Below, one piece after another: positions 6,474 to 14,126 of a DNA stretch of 18,125 nucleotides; positions within the stretch are counted from its first letter, which is position 1, and the number at the start of each line of letters is the position of its first letter. Under the pieces are notes generated by a model. That model saw only the letters and a list, made by a program, of their open reading frames with translations. It made no database searches and had not been told where the DNA came from. This DNA comes from UBA1081 sp964613045. GTDB lineage: Bacteria > Bacillota > Clostridia > Oscillospirales > Acutalibacteraceae. The stretch covers positions 1 through 18,125 of the forward strand of contig CAZTFS010000043.1 in NCBI GenBank assembly GCA_964613045.1, given 5' to 3'. Both the position numbers and the translations under genes were made by a program.

Positions 6474-8837
6474 TTACTGTTTAAGAGCAATACCTATCTC
6501 GCCGAGTTTGCTCAGAAGATCATCAATATATTTCTGAATCTCTTCCATAGCAAGAGTTCTGTCGGGTGAAGAGAAGGACAGTCTTACTGCCATACTCTTT
6601 GTGATGCCGTCGTCGAACATATCGATGACCTTTGCACCCGCAAGCTCGGGAATATTCATGCTTTCCCATGTTGCCCTGATGTCGGCGTATTTCTTGCCCT
6701 CGGGAATGATGAAGGACAGGTCATAGTCGATTGCGGGGAACTTTGAAGGCTCTGCATACTGAACATCGCTTACATTGACAGCATAGAAGCTGTCAAGGTC
6801 GATCTCAGCACATACGACAGAAGCATTTTTGTCTATCTTCTGACTGTTCATGGGATGAAGTGTGAACATCTCGCCGATCTTCTCACCCTTATATGACACG
6901 ATAGCAGTGTTCTTGGGGTGCTGATATGCGTGATTGACTTCTGCTGCCTTTGCAAAGTCAGCATCATCGTGCTTGATGTCACGGAAGATAAACTTGAGCA
7001 TATTAAGAACCTTGAAATAAAGCTCTTTCTCGCTGACCGTCTTGTCAAACATAACGATACCGAGATGTCTTCTCTCGTTGCAGTAGCCGTTTTCAAGATA
7101 TCCGTCAACTACACGTCCTGCCTCAAAAATTCCGAATGCAGGTGCGTATGATTTGTTCTCATAAACCATAGTCAGAAGTGTGGGTATCATTGAATTTCTG
7201 ATAGTGCCGTTTTCGGGAGTGGGAATATTGAGAATTCGGCAGTTGTCCTCAACCTCAATGCCCAGCTTCTTGTACTTTTTACCGTCACACCAGATATATG
7301 AATGAACTTCATGAAGATTGAATTTATTTACAAGCAAGTCTTTAATGAGTGCATCCTCACTCTTGACCTTTTCAGCTCTTACGGGCTTGAGGGCACTCTT
7401 TGTAGTGGTGATATCGAAATTATCATAGCCGTAGATTCTTGTAATCTCCTCGATGATATCAGCCTTTATTGTAACGTCCTTTGTAGCTCTCCATGAGGGA
7501 ACTTTTACGCAAAATTCGTTATTTTCGGTCTTTACACCGAAGCCGAGAGCTGTAAGAGTTTCAATGATCTGCTCATTTGAAATGTCAATACCCGTGTATC
7601 TGTCAACGTATCTCTTATCAAAAGAAAGTTCAATTTCGGGATACTTCTTATTGTACACATCAGCCAGCTTTGAAGCAACAACGCAATCGGGCTCAATGTC
7701 CTTGAGAAGCTTTACAAAACGGCGGATAGCCGTTACAGTCATTTCCGGATCAAGAATCTTCTCATAACGCATGGAAGCATCTGTACGAAGACCCAGTCTT
7801 GAAGATGTCTTACGGACACAAACGCCGTCAAAGTTAGCGGATTCAAGAACAACACTGTCAGTATCGCCTACAATTTCGGAATCAAGACCGCCCATGATAC
7901 CTGCAACTGCAACAGGTTCATTGTTGTTATAAATAAGAAGTGTATTTTCGTCAAGCTCTCTTTCAGCCTCGTCAAGAGTAGTAAATGTACCTTTACCCTC
8001 AGCAAGACCTACACCTATAGACTGAACCTTCTTACCGTCAAATGCGTGCATGGGCTGACCCATTTCAAGCATAAGGTAGTTTGTAAGGTCAGCAAGAAGA
8101 TTGATTCCTCTCATACCGCAGTAGAAAAGTCTGATCCTCATATCAACGGGGCTGACTGTCTTCTTTATGTTATTTATACGCAGAGCGGAATATCTGTAAA
8201 CGTAATCGCTCTTTATCTCAACGGGTATCTCCTCACCCTCATCATAACTGCTCTCATCTGTTGCAAGGGGTTTGAGGGGTCTTTTTGTGATTGCGGAAAA
8301 CTCTCTTGCGATACCGTAATGTCCCCAGAGGTCGGGACGGTTTGTAAGGGATTTGTTATCAACTTCAAAGATAACGTCCTTGATGGGGAAAATATCGCAG
8401 ATATCAGTACCGAGTCTGATATCTCCGTCAAGCTCCATAAGACCCGAATGATCGTCACTGATACCAAGCTCTGACTCGGAACAGCACATACCCGAAGACT
8501 CATAGCCTGCAACAACAGCAGTCTTTATCTCGCCGCCGCAGACTCTGCCCCCTGCCATGGCAACGGGAACTACCATGCCTTCTCTTACATTGGGTGCACC
8601 GCAGACAATGTCGAGAACCTTTTCACCGACATCGACCTTGAGAAGATGAAGCTTCTTTGAGTTGGGGTGATTTTCAATTGAAATAATCTTACCGGCAACG
8701 ACTTTTTCAATGTCATTGCCCTTATAAATGATATCCTCAACCTCGGCAGTGGAAAGAGTAAAGCGGTGAATAATTTCTTCAACATCAAGACCGCTGAGAT
8801 CAACATATTCATTTATCCAGTTCATTGATACAAACAT
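6474..8837 (-). CDS. pheT: Phenylalanyl-tRNA synthetase, beta subunit
   Basis: The beta subunit of the alpha2-beta2 phenylalanyl-tRNA synthetase, which charges tRNA-Phe in the cytosol. The protein opens with MNWINEYVDLS, the usual PheT start. An EMAP-like tRNA-binding OB domain follows at about 39-150 (HPNSKKLHLLKVDVG; CGAPNV), then the B3/B4 editing region with TNRPDLWGHYGIAREF and GGLDSEIV, then B5 and the catalytic-like core (ADIIEEITRIYGYDN). The FDX-ACB anticodon-binding domain closes the protein (KFPAIDYDLSFIIPE). The length of 787 aa is normal. MFVSM offers a second ATG at residue 5; the first is preferred because AGGAGG lies about 8 bases before it. It starts 14 bases after pheS ends and shares the T-box-controlled transcript, which ends at a strong terminator just beyond the stop. 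Confidence 0.98.
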   Translation of the reverse strand: MFVSMNWINEYVDLSGLDVEEIIHRFTLSTAEVEDIIYKGNDIEKVVAGKIISIENHPNSKKLHLLKVDVGEKVLDIVCGAPNVREGMVVPVAMAGGRVCGGEIKTAVVAGYESSGMCCSESELGISDDHSGLMELDGDIRLGTDICDIFPIKDVIFEVDNKSLTNRPDLWGHYGIAREFSAITKRPLKPLATDESSYDEGEEIPVEIKSDYVYRYSALRINNIKKTVSPVDMRIRLFYCGMRGINLLADLTNYLMLEMGQPMHAFDGKKVQSIGVGLAEGKGTFTTLDEAERELDENTLLIYNNNEPVAVAGIMGGLDSEIVGDTDSVVLESANFDGVCVRKTSSRLGLRTDASMRYEKILDPEMTVTAIRRFVKLLKDIEPDCVVASKLADVYNKKYPEIELSFDKRYVDRYTGIDISNEQIIETLTALGFGVKTENNEFCVKVPSWRATKDVTIKADIIEEITRIYGYDNFDITTTKSALKPVRAEKVKSEDALIKDLLVNKFNLHEVHSYIWCDGKKYKKLGIEVEDNCRILNIPTPENGTIRNSMIPTLLTMVYENKSYAPAFGIFEAGRVVDGYLENGYCNERRHLGIVMFDKTVSEKELYFKVLNMLKFIFRDIKHDDADFAKAAEVNHAYQHPKNTAIVSYKGEKIGEMFTLHPMNSQKIDKNASVVCAEIDLDSFYAVNVSDVQYAEPSKFPAIDYDLSFIIPEGKKYADIRATWESMNIPELAGAKVIDMFDDGITKSMAVRLSFSSPDRTLAMEEIQKYIDDLLSKLGEIGIALKQ

Positions 8838-8851
8838 TTTCTCTCTCCTCC

Positions 8852-9880
8852 TTATTTACCGATGAATTGTGAAAGCGATTTAAGATTACCGGAGTTCAGC
8901 ACACGGATGTCCTTTATACCGTACTTCATCATGGCAAGTCGTGTAAGACCTAAGCCGAAAGCGAAGCCCGTGTATTTTTCAGTGTCGATTCCGCCGTACT
9001 CTAAAACATTGGGATGAATCATACCGCAGGGGCAAAGCTCAAGCCAACCGCTGTTTTTACATGAGGGACAGCCATCGCCGCCGCAGATAAGACACTGAAT
9101 ATCAAGCTCAAAGCCCGGTTCAACAAAGGGGAAGAAGCCGGGACGCAGTCTGACGGTAACATCCTGACCGAAGACCTCGGAAAGCATAGTCTTCATGAAA
9201 TAGATAAGATTGGATATGGAAATATCCTCGTCGATCATGATACCTTCCATCTGGAAGAATGTATTTTCGTGGCAAGCGTCGGTTGACTCATTTCTGAAGC
9301 ATCTGCCGGGGAAAACTGCACGAAGAGGTGCACCGTATTTCTTCATGATTGAGTTCTGAGCTGCAGAAGTGTGAGTTTTGAGAAGCTGACCGCTGGAGAG
9401 GTAATATGTATCCTGCATATCTCTTGCGGGGTGATGCTTTGGAATATTAAGAGCCTCAAAGCAGTTGAAATCGTCTGTGATCTCAAAGAAATCTTCAATG
9501 GTAAAGCCCATTGTACGGAAAATCTCCTCAACCTCACGCTGGATGACCGTAATGGGGTGATAAGAGCCCATATCGATATCCATGGGGAGAGAAACATCGT
9601 AATCCTCAGCGGAATCAATGAGTTTCTGCTCTTCCTTTTTTACAATTTCAGCATGTGCCTCGGCAAGACTCTTTTCGATCTCCTGCTTGAGAACATTAAC
9701 AGACTGACCGAATGCCTTTTTCTGATCGTTGGGAACGGTCTTGAGCTGACCCATAAGGGCTGCAACGTGACCTTTTTTGCCTAAAAATTCAACACGAAGC
9801 TGTTCGATCTTTTCAGATGAATCAGCCGCTTTAAGACTATCTTCAAACTGCACACGAAGCTCCATTGTCTTGTCGTCCAT
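8852..9880 (-). CDS. pheS: Phenylalanyl-tRNA synthetase, alpha subunit
   Basis: The catalytic alpha subunit, making Phe-AMP and transferring Phe to tRNA-Phe together with PheT. The N-terminal third is a charged coiled coil that clamps tRNA. The class II catalytic core includes motif 2 (RAVFPGRCFRNESTDACHENTFFQMEG) and motif 3 (GFAFGLGLTRLAMMKYG, about 305-321). A cysteine cluster, CLICGGDGCPSC starting at residue 263, is the CxxC-type insertion seen in many PheS proteins. Length 342 aa is typical. The ATG at 9880 follows AAAGGA by about 8 bases. Transcription starts far upstream at 10279-10307 and passes through a Phe-specific T-box, so synthesis rises when uncharged tRNA-Phe accumulates. The leader between T-box terminator and start codon carries a repeat-like insertion. 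Confidence 0.98.
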   Translation of the reverse strand: MDDKTMELRVQFEDSLKAADSSEKIEQLRVEFLGKKGHVAALMGQLKTVPNDQKKAFGQSVNVLKQEIEKSLAEAHAEIVKKEEQKLIDSAEDYDVSLPMDIDMGSYHPITVIQREVEEIFRTMGFTIEDFFEITDDFNCFEALNIPKHHPARDMQDTYYLSSGQLLKTHTSAAQNSIMKKYGAPLRAVFPGRCFRNESTDACHENTFFQMEGIMIDEDISISNLIYFMKTMLSEVFGQDVTVRLRPGFFPFVEPGFELDIQCLICGGDGCPSCKNSGWLELCPCGMIHPNVLEYGGIDTEKYTGFAFGLGLTRLAMMKYGIKDIRVLNSGNLKSLSQFIGK

Positions 9881-9904
9881 ATTTATCGTCCTTTCATATA
9901 ATCA

Positions 9905-10010
9905 GGAAAATTACTTATTCAACTATTCCCTGCTTCTTTTTTATTTATTAAAATGGTTCAAAAGGCGAAGCCTTTTCCTCACTTATTCACTATTCCTTAT
10001 TACCTCTTAA
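9905..10010. repeat. Repeat-like element in the pheS leader
   Basis: Between the T-box terminator and the pheS ribosome binding site, two similar blocks (ACTTATTCAACTATTCC near 9912 and ACTTATTCACTATTCC near 9980) lie in direct orientation about 68 bases apart. Between them is a hairpin AAAAGGC-GAA-GCCTTTT at 9959-9975. The 7-8-base rhythm of TTATTC/CTATTC resembles the heptamer arrays scattered through intergenic regions of this bacterial group. Origin as a short palindromic or MITE-like repeat is inference. Confidence 0.5.
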
Positions 10011-10012
10011 TT

Positions 10013-10043
10013 AAAAAAATCCGTCCCGAAAATAACGGGACGG
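10013..10043 (-). terminator. T-box attenuator terminator
   Basis: An 8-bp G/C-rich perfect stem with a 7-base loop, followed by A and seven T on the leftward strand. The T-box sequence competes with its 5' half to form the antiterminator. Confidence 0.95.
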
Positions 10044-10270
10044 AAAAAATAACCGTGGTACCACCCGAATTCGGAAATTTTCGTTTCCGCACTCATCGTC
10101 CGCTTTAATGCAGCGGTTACATTCTGCTTAATCAGATGTTTTCGCAGACAGCTCAGACGCTGAAATTCACCTTTCATTGCCCCCGAGGTCACTTACAGCC
10201 GGTGATGACCACTCTCTTTCGGATAAAATGAACGCTACTTACACGCCGTCAACGCATTTTTAATATCAAA
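10013..10270 (-). ncRNA. T-box riboswitch (Phe) controlling pheST
   Basis: Read leftward, the leader has stem I with the AAGTA internal-loop sequence, a GAGAG distal loop and CCGGCTGTAAG. The conserved T-box sequence at 10053-10071 (GGGTGGTACCACGG core) is followed by a strong terminator at 10013-10043 (CCGTCCCG/CGGGACGG stem, then T7). The specifier is a UUC codon at 10162-10164 inside GTGAATTTCAGCG, which codes for Phe and agrees with the genes downstream. Uncharged tRNA-Phe pairs with the specifier and with the T-box bulge, favouring the antiterminator; charged tRNA lets the terminator form. Confidence 0.96.
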
Positions 10271-10278
10271 GTAAGGTT

Positions 10279-10307
10279 ATTCTATCACATAATTAAAAAT
10301 ATGTCAA
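10279..10307 (-). promoter_or_regulatory. Promoter of the T-box/pheST operon
   Basis: Read leftward: TTGACA (10302-10307), 17 bases, TAGAAT (10279-10284). It begins only 18 bases after the stop codon of the candidate anti-sigma gene on the same strand. Confidence 0.85.
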
Positions 10308-10324
10308 CGGGTAATTTTTTATTA

Positions 10325-12007
10325 TTAATTAAACACCTGTACCGTACCTTCATAATTACTGAAAGACTTAACAATTGAATATATGGCATCCGTGTCAGAA
10401 TTCTTGATAGTGTTTACGTATGCGTTATACTGTTCTTCTTCGTAAAACTCAGCATACAAACTGTTTTCATCAACACCGCCCTCAAGATACCATATATCCT
10501 CAATATATCCCGGATATAAGAAGTTTCTGTTTATCGGAAAATTATTCCATCCGATATTACATATATTGGTACTTGAGCCTTCAAAGCTGATTACGATTCC
10601 GGAACCTGCAACAAAAATAAGTTTTGCATTTTCATCATTTGCGGGGAAATACAAGAACCAGCCGTTATCAAGATATACATACTCACTGCCGTCAGCAAAT
10701 TTGACAAGTTTAAAATCATCCGTCAGATCGCTCTTAAGAAAATGATCGTTTTCTACTATATAAGCATCAAACTCATCACTAAGCTCTGCGATCTCCTTAT
10801 CTGTAACGTCATCATAAGCTTTCCCCGTTTTGTTTTCTATAAATTCTGTGCCGAGAGGATCCAGCTTATCAAAAAGCTCCTGAGCGATAGTTAATAATTT
10901 ATCTGTTCCTGCGGCATTTAATGTATCTCTTGACTTATAGAGCTCAATGAAATCCTCAGCATGCTCAACTTCACCAAACTGTAAAGGATATGAACCTTTC
11001 CATTTATGATTTCCTATCGCATAGGACAAATCAATACCGGAATTTTTAAAGGCTTCATCCTTTGCAATTATCTCATCAGCCCATGCATAATCGGGATCTG
11101 TGTTATAATCATAAGGACGTGCTGAAATGTCGGCTTTCTGAGCCTCAACATCGGCGTATTCATCTTCAATATCAAAATTGAATAGTGCATGAATGTCATC
11201 ATAAGAGTCAACAAAATAGAAATCACCGTTTTCATCCATACGAAGAATAGTTCCGTCAACCGAATAATAACCGCAAACAGCTATTGACAGCTCATGGTCT
11301 GCAAACTTATAAACCTCAGTTATATCGCATGCAATATATAACACATTTTCCTCTTCATATATGAAAATGTCATTTCCGAACAGAGACACAGACGGTTCAT
11401 AGCCGTGAACCAACGCAACAACACCTAAGTCACAAAATTCTCTGGGGTCTTTGTCATTATTGAAAAATGAACTGCCGTCATCCCTTGTAACAGAAAAAAT
11501 CGCATAATTTCTTGCAACCTGTGAATCTTTACCTGTTTCATCGTTTGCAGAGCCGTGTATATAATTTTTATTAAGGGAAGCACCCTCAACAATAGCCTCA
11601 AAAGTAACGGTAAAGCCGTTTGCAGATACGGTTTTCTGAACTGTCTGAACGCTGTCCTCATCAAGCGTTTCTGTATCAACAACAGTCTTTATACGTTCGA
11701 TTTTTTCAAGGTTCATCTCTTCAACAAGTCCGTCAGAAAGTGCAAATTTATACACCGCACCTGTACTTACGGCAAAAATGATTACAATTACCGCCGCAAT
11801 AAGTGCAATTTTCCAACTGATTCTCTTTTTAGGCTTAACCTTACATACATTAAGCTCTCCTGTTTTTGCTCTGACCTTATCGGCTATTCTTCTTTTTGTC
11901 ATATCATCAATTTCGCAATTCATGTCAACGCCTGTTTCTTCAAAAGCCTTTATTTCATCTTCGCTAAGCTCTGAAAACAACGCTTCTAATTTTTTATCAG
12001 TCATCAT
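10325..12007 (-). CDS. Candidate anti-sigma factor with large extracellular region (DUF4179-like)
   Basis: A single-pass membrane protein, probably the partner that holds the upstream sigma factor inactive. The cytosolic N-terminus (about 1-62) is short, charged and helical, with DDMTKRRIADKVRAKT near 34-49, a pattern common just before the membrane segment in sigma-associated DUF4179-type proteins. The membrane helix is residues 64-85. After it, residues 86-560 are outside: first a beta-rich part (TVQKTVSANGFTVTFEAIVEG, about 122-142), then a long acidic stretch with no domain I recognise. The ATG at 12007 overlaps the sigma gene by 11 bases, with AGGAGAG just upstream, so translation is coupled. 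At 560 aa it is much larger than typical anti-sigma factors. Function is inferred from position and topology, not from a recognised sigma-binding domain. No terminator follows before the pheST promoter. Confidence 0.7.
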   Translation of the reverse strand: MMTDKKLEALFSELSEDEIKAFEETGVDMNCEIDDMTKRRIADKVRAKTGELNVCKVKPKKRISWKIALIAAVIVIIFAVSTGAVYKFALSDGLVEEMNLEKIERIKTVVDTETLDEDSVQTVQKTVSANGFTVTFEAIVEGASLNKNYIHGSANDETGKDSQVARNYAIFSVTRDDGSSFFNNDKDPREFCDLGVVALVHGYEPSVSLFGNDIFIYEEENVLYIACDITEVYKFADHELSIAVCGYYSVDGTILRMDENGDFYFVDSYDDIHALFNFDIEDEYADVEAQKADISARPYDYNTDPDYAWADEIIAKDEAFKNSGIDLSYAIGNHKWKGSYPLQFGEVEHAEDFIELYKSRDTLNAAGTDKLLTIAQELFDKLDPLGTEFIENKTGKAYDDVTDKEIAELSDEFDAYIVENDHFLKSDLTDDFKLVKFADGSEYVYLDNGWFLYFPANDENAKLIFVAGSGIVISFEGSSTNICNIGWNNFPINRNFLYPGYIEDIWYLEGGVDENSLYAEFYEEEQYNAYVNTIKNSDTDAIYSIVKSFSNYEGTVQVFN

Positions 12008-12551
12008 CGTTCTCTCCTTTCATCATAATACTCAGTTTTTCAACAGCACGCAGACAGCGTTTATTGACTGCGTTTTCACTCAAACCGAGTCTCAAACCGA
12101 TTTCATTATAAGTTTCGCCGAAATAATATTTGCGGAAGATTATGGTCTGCTCTGTCTTTTCAAGTCTGCCGATACATTCAAGCAGCCGGCAGCGTTCATC
12201 ACTTTCAGGTATCATGTCAGCAGAAAAATCCCCCGAGGATACATCTCCTTCGTAAAATGAATCTATATTTTTCTGCCTCAACGCCTTGCGGAAAACATCA
12301 ACAGACCGTCTCTGAGCCAGCACCATGATAAACGATGTCAGAGAGCCTTTGTTAAGGTCCACACTGTTATAATTCTTGTAAAAATCAAGAAAAACATCGC
12401 TGACAGTCTCTTCCACATCTTCTTTGGTGCACACCGACGAAAGCTTTGTCCATGCAATTTTATACACCAATGCACTGTACATGCGGGTCACAGCTTCGAT
12501 GCCTTTATCCGCATCGGAACGCATAAGTGCAAGAATCTCTTCCTGTGTCAT
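11997..12551 (-). CDS. ECF-like RNA polymerase sigma factor
   Basis: A 184-aa sigma-70-family protein of the ECF type, directing RNA polymerase to a small regulon. Region 2 covers about residues 10-90, including the DVEETVSDVFLDFYKNY helix that contacts the core enzyme and the -10 element. Region 4 covers about 120-175 with a helix-turn-helix, ETYNEIGLRLGLSENAVNKRCLRA in pattern. I chose the ATG at 12551 (MTQEEI) over a longer reading frame starting at 12653, because AAAGGAG lies 7 bases upstream and the longer frame would run through a terminator hairpin and a low-complexity stretch. The next gene overlaps its end by 11 bases and encodes a membrane protein, the usual sigma/anti-sigma layout. 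No self-regulated promoter motif could be assigned with confidence. Confidence 0.88.
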   Translation of the reverse strand: MTQEEILALMRSDADKGIEAVTRMYSALVYKIAWTKLSSVCTKEDVEETVSDVFLDFYKNYNSVDLNKGSLTSFIMVLAQRRSVDVFRKALRQKNIDSFYEGDVSSGDFSADMIPESDERCRLLECIGRLEKTEQTIIFRKYYFGETYNEIGLRLGLSENAVNKRCLRAVEKLSIMMKGENDDD

Positions 12552-12632
12552 GCTATTACTCCTTTCGCTGGTCAGAATTGCAATTCCGTTAATATATTCG
12601 TCAGAAAAAAGAAAAATCTGCCGATAAAAAAG

Positions 12633-12668
12633 AAAAAAATATTTAAAAGCCACCGGAAAACCGATGGC
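12633..12668 (-). terminator. Terminator downstream of tmcAL
   Basis: Read leftward: GCCATCGG, TTTT loop, CCGGTGGC (one T-G pair), then TTTTAAATATTTTTTT. It lies about 150 bases after the tmcAL stop, beyond the heptamer repeat, and 80 bases before the sigma gene. Confidence 0.8.
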
Positions 12669-12690
12669 AGGGAAACAAATCAGAATTTAT

Positions 12691-12797
12691 CAATGAACAA
12701 TTTACAATTTACAATGTACAATGTACAATAATTTACAAAAAACCGCCTGCATCGCTACATCTGCACAATTGTAAATTGTACATTGTACATTGTTAAT
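12691..12797. repeat. Heptamer-built inverted repeat element
   Basis: The left arm is a tandem of 7-base units (ACAATTT, ACAATTT, ACAATGT, ACAATGT, ACAAT) from about 12697, and the right arm is the mirror image (ATTGTAA, ATTGTAC, ATTGTAC, ATTGTTA) from about 12768. A perfect 19-bp arm pair lies at 12711-12729 and 12775-12793. The central 34-45 bases include CCGCCTGCATCGCTACATCTGC. No open reading frame is present. It lies in the 3' untranslated region of tmcAL, before that gene's terminator. It looks like a non-autonomous palindromic repeat. Confidence 0.8.
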
Positions 12798-12816
12798 TGG
12801 TTCGACAAATTATTGT

Positions 12817-14016
12817 TTACGGCATATACACTATCTCATCCGTCATATCCGTACCGCAGATGCGTCTTTCGGGTAATGACAGATTATAAATATCCGTCGC
12901 AAGAGATTCTTTCATAAATATATTTTTTGCATTATCGTCAAGATATTTTACATCGCCGTACTTCATGATCACAGGGAAGAAAAATCTGCTTTTCATCTCT
13001 TTAAGCATGGCTCTGCCGTTATCATTAAGTCCGAGAACCCTTATATACGGCGGCAAAGTGGAAACGTCCTGCTCGGTGATACCTAAGAACGAGGAAAGTA
13101 TGATCCTTCTGATCCTTGCATGAGCATAACGCTTTGTTTTGACCTTATCAAAAACTTCGTCAAGGGAAACAGAGTTTTTTGCGGCTTCAAGTATTCGATA
13201 TTCTATTCCCTCTGCCACATCGGGAACAGATGCAAGATCTGAGGGCTGTTTCCGTCTCAAATCAGCCAGAACCGCAGTTTCAAGTCTTGAATAACGTGAG
13301 GGGAAAATATTGTTTTTCTGTGCCTCATCAAAAATTTTCAGCGTGTTTGAAGGTACGAACTTTTCGTATGACTTCCCTGTCCGGATAAGATTTCTTATAT
13401 TCATTGCAGAGGTCATATTGCCTGAAGCCAACGCAGAATCATGCTCAGCATTCTGTCGGACAACGCCTAACGGCTTTATCGGTGACTTAAAGGACTGCAA
13501 CGCTCTTATATATTCGATTGCAAGAATATTGTTGGGTTTCATCATCATTTCAGTACAGTCTTTACCCAGTATCTCACTGACAACGGCACTTCTTGCCTGT
13601 GCATAGGAACACATATTATCGTCATAATAGTCCTTTATCTGACGGAAGTAAACTTTATCGTTGAGAATTCTTGCTATCTGTTCAAGAGAGCTTATATCAT
13701 CGCTTTCACAGCCGAAGGAAAGATAATCAACTATACCTGCCTGAGCCGCAATATAAACAGCACCTCTTGCAAATCTTTCCGCTGATGCAGTTGCCCACGG
13801 AACGGGTAATTCCACCACAAGGTCAGCCCCGTTCATTAAGGCAGCCTTAGCCCTCTCTCTTTTTTCGATAATTGCAGGTTCACCACGCTGTACAAAATTA
13901 CCGCTCATTATTACCATGACAAAAGAATTGTCGGTACGGCGTTTTGTCTCCTCTATGTGGTACTTGTGACCGTTATGAAAAGGGTTGTATTCCGCAATGA
14001 TGGCTGAAACCTTCAT
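12817..14016 (-). CDS. tmcAL: tRNA(Met) cytidine acetate ligase (TmcAL)
   Basis: TmcAL uses ATP to activate acetate as acetyl-AMP and acetylates the wobble cytidine (C34) of elongator tRNA-Met, giving ac4C and improving AUG decoding. The nucleotidyltransferase-like N-terminus is clear: AIIAEYNPFHNGHKYH (residues 5-20) contains the HxGH-type motif, followed by VMSGNFVQRGEPAI-like sequence around 37-50 (here IMSGNFVQRGEPAII). The 399-aa length matches the family. The ATG at 14016 has AAAGGA at 14029-14034, a rather long 12-base spacing. The gene is divergent from ackA, and their promoters overlap. Acetate is the substrate of both TmcAL and AckA, an interesting pairing although a shared role is only inference. 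The transcript ends at the 12633-12668 hairpin. Confidence 0.93.
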   Translation of the reverse strand: MKVSAIIAEYNPFHNGHKYHIEETKRRTDNSFVMVIMSGNFVQRGEPAIIEKRERAKAALMNGADLVVELPVPWATASAERFARGAVYIAAQAGIVDYLSFGCESDDISSLEQIARILNDKVYFRQIKDYYDDNMCSYAQARSAVVSEILGKDCTEMMMKPNNILAIEYIRALQSFKSPIKPLGVVRQNAEHDSALASGNMTSAMNIRNLIRTGKSYEKFVPSNTLKIFDEAQKNNIFPSRYSRLETAVLADLRRKQPSDLASVPDVAEGIEYRILEAAKNSVSLDEVFDKVKTKRYAHARIRRIILSSFLGITEQDVSTLPPYIRVLGLNDNGRAMLKEMKSRFFFPVIMKYGDVKYLDDNAKNIFMKESLATDIYNLSLPERRICGTDMTDEIVYMP

Positions 14017-14044
14017 AATTTTTCAATATCCTTTCAAAAAATTG

Positions 14045-14073
14045 TTGAAAAATTTATTTCATAAGTATATAAT
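14045..14073 (+). promoter_or_regulatory. ackA promoter
   Basis: TTGAAA (14045-14050), 17 bases, TATAAT (14068-14073). The predicted start near 14080 gives a leader of about 47 bases with GGAGG at 14113-14117. Confidence 0.8.
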
Positions 14074-14097
14074 ATAACATTGTAAGAAAAGTATCAA
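14069..14097 (-). promoter_or_regulatory. tmcAL promoter, superimposed on the ackA promoter
   Basis: Read leftward: TTGATA (14092-14097), 17 bases, TATTAT (14069-14074). Its -10 box shares five bases with the ackA -10 box on the other strand. The predicted leader is about 45 bases. Confidence 0.7.
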
Positions 14098-14126
14098 GAT
14101 AAAAAATATTTCGGAGGTAGATTTTC

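Noticed and set aside
11555..11974. 139-codon plus-strand frame, and other long opposite-strand frames within pheT, pheS, tmcAL and ackA
   Set aside because: They are antisense to well-supported genes, lack ribosome binding sites and recognisable domains.
12552..12653. Longer N-terminus for the sigma factor (34 extra residues)
   Set aside because: It has no ribosome binding site, overlaps the terminator stem, and encodes Phe/Lys-rich low-complexity sequence, while the ATG at 12551 has AAAGGAG at ideal spacing.
12691..12797. CRISPR-like array or insertion sequence
   Set aside because: The 7-bp units have no unique spacers between them and there is no transposase reading frame; it is a short palindromic repeat.
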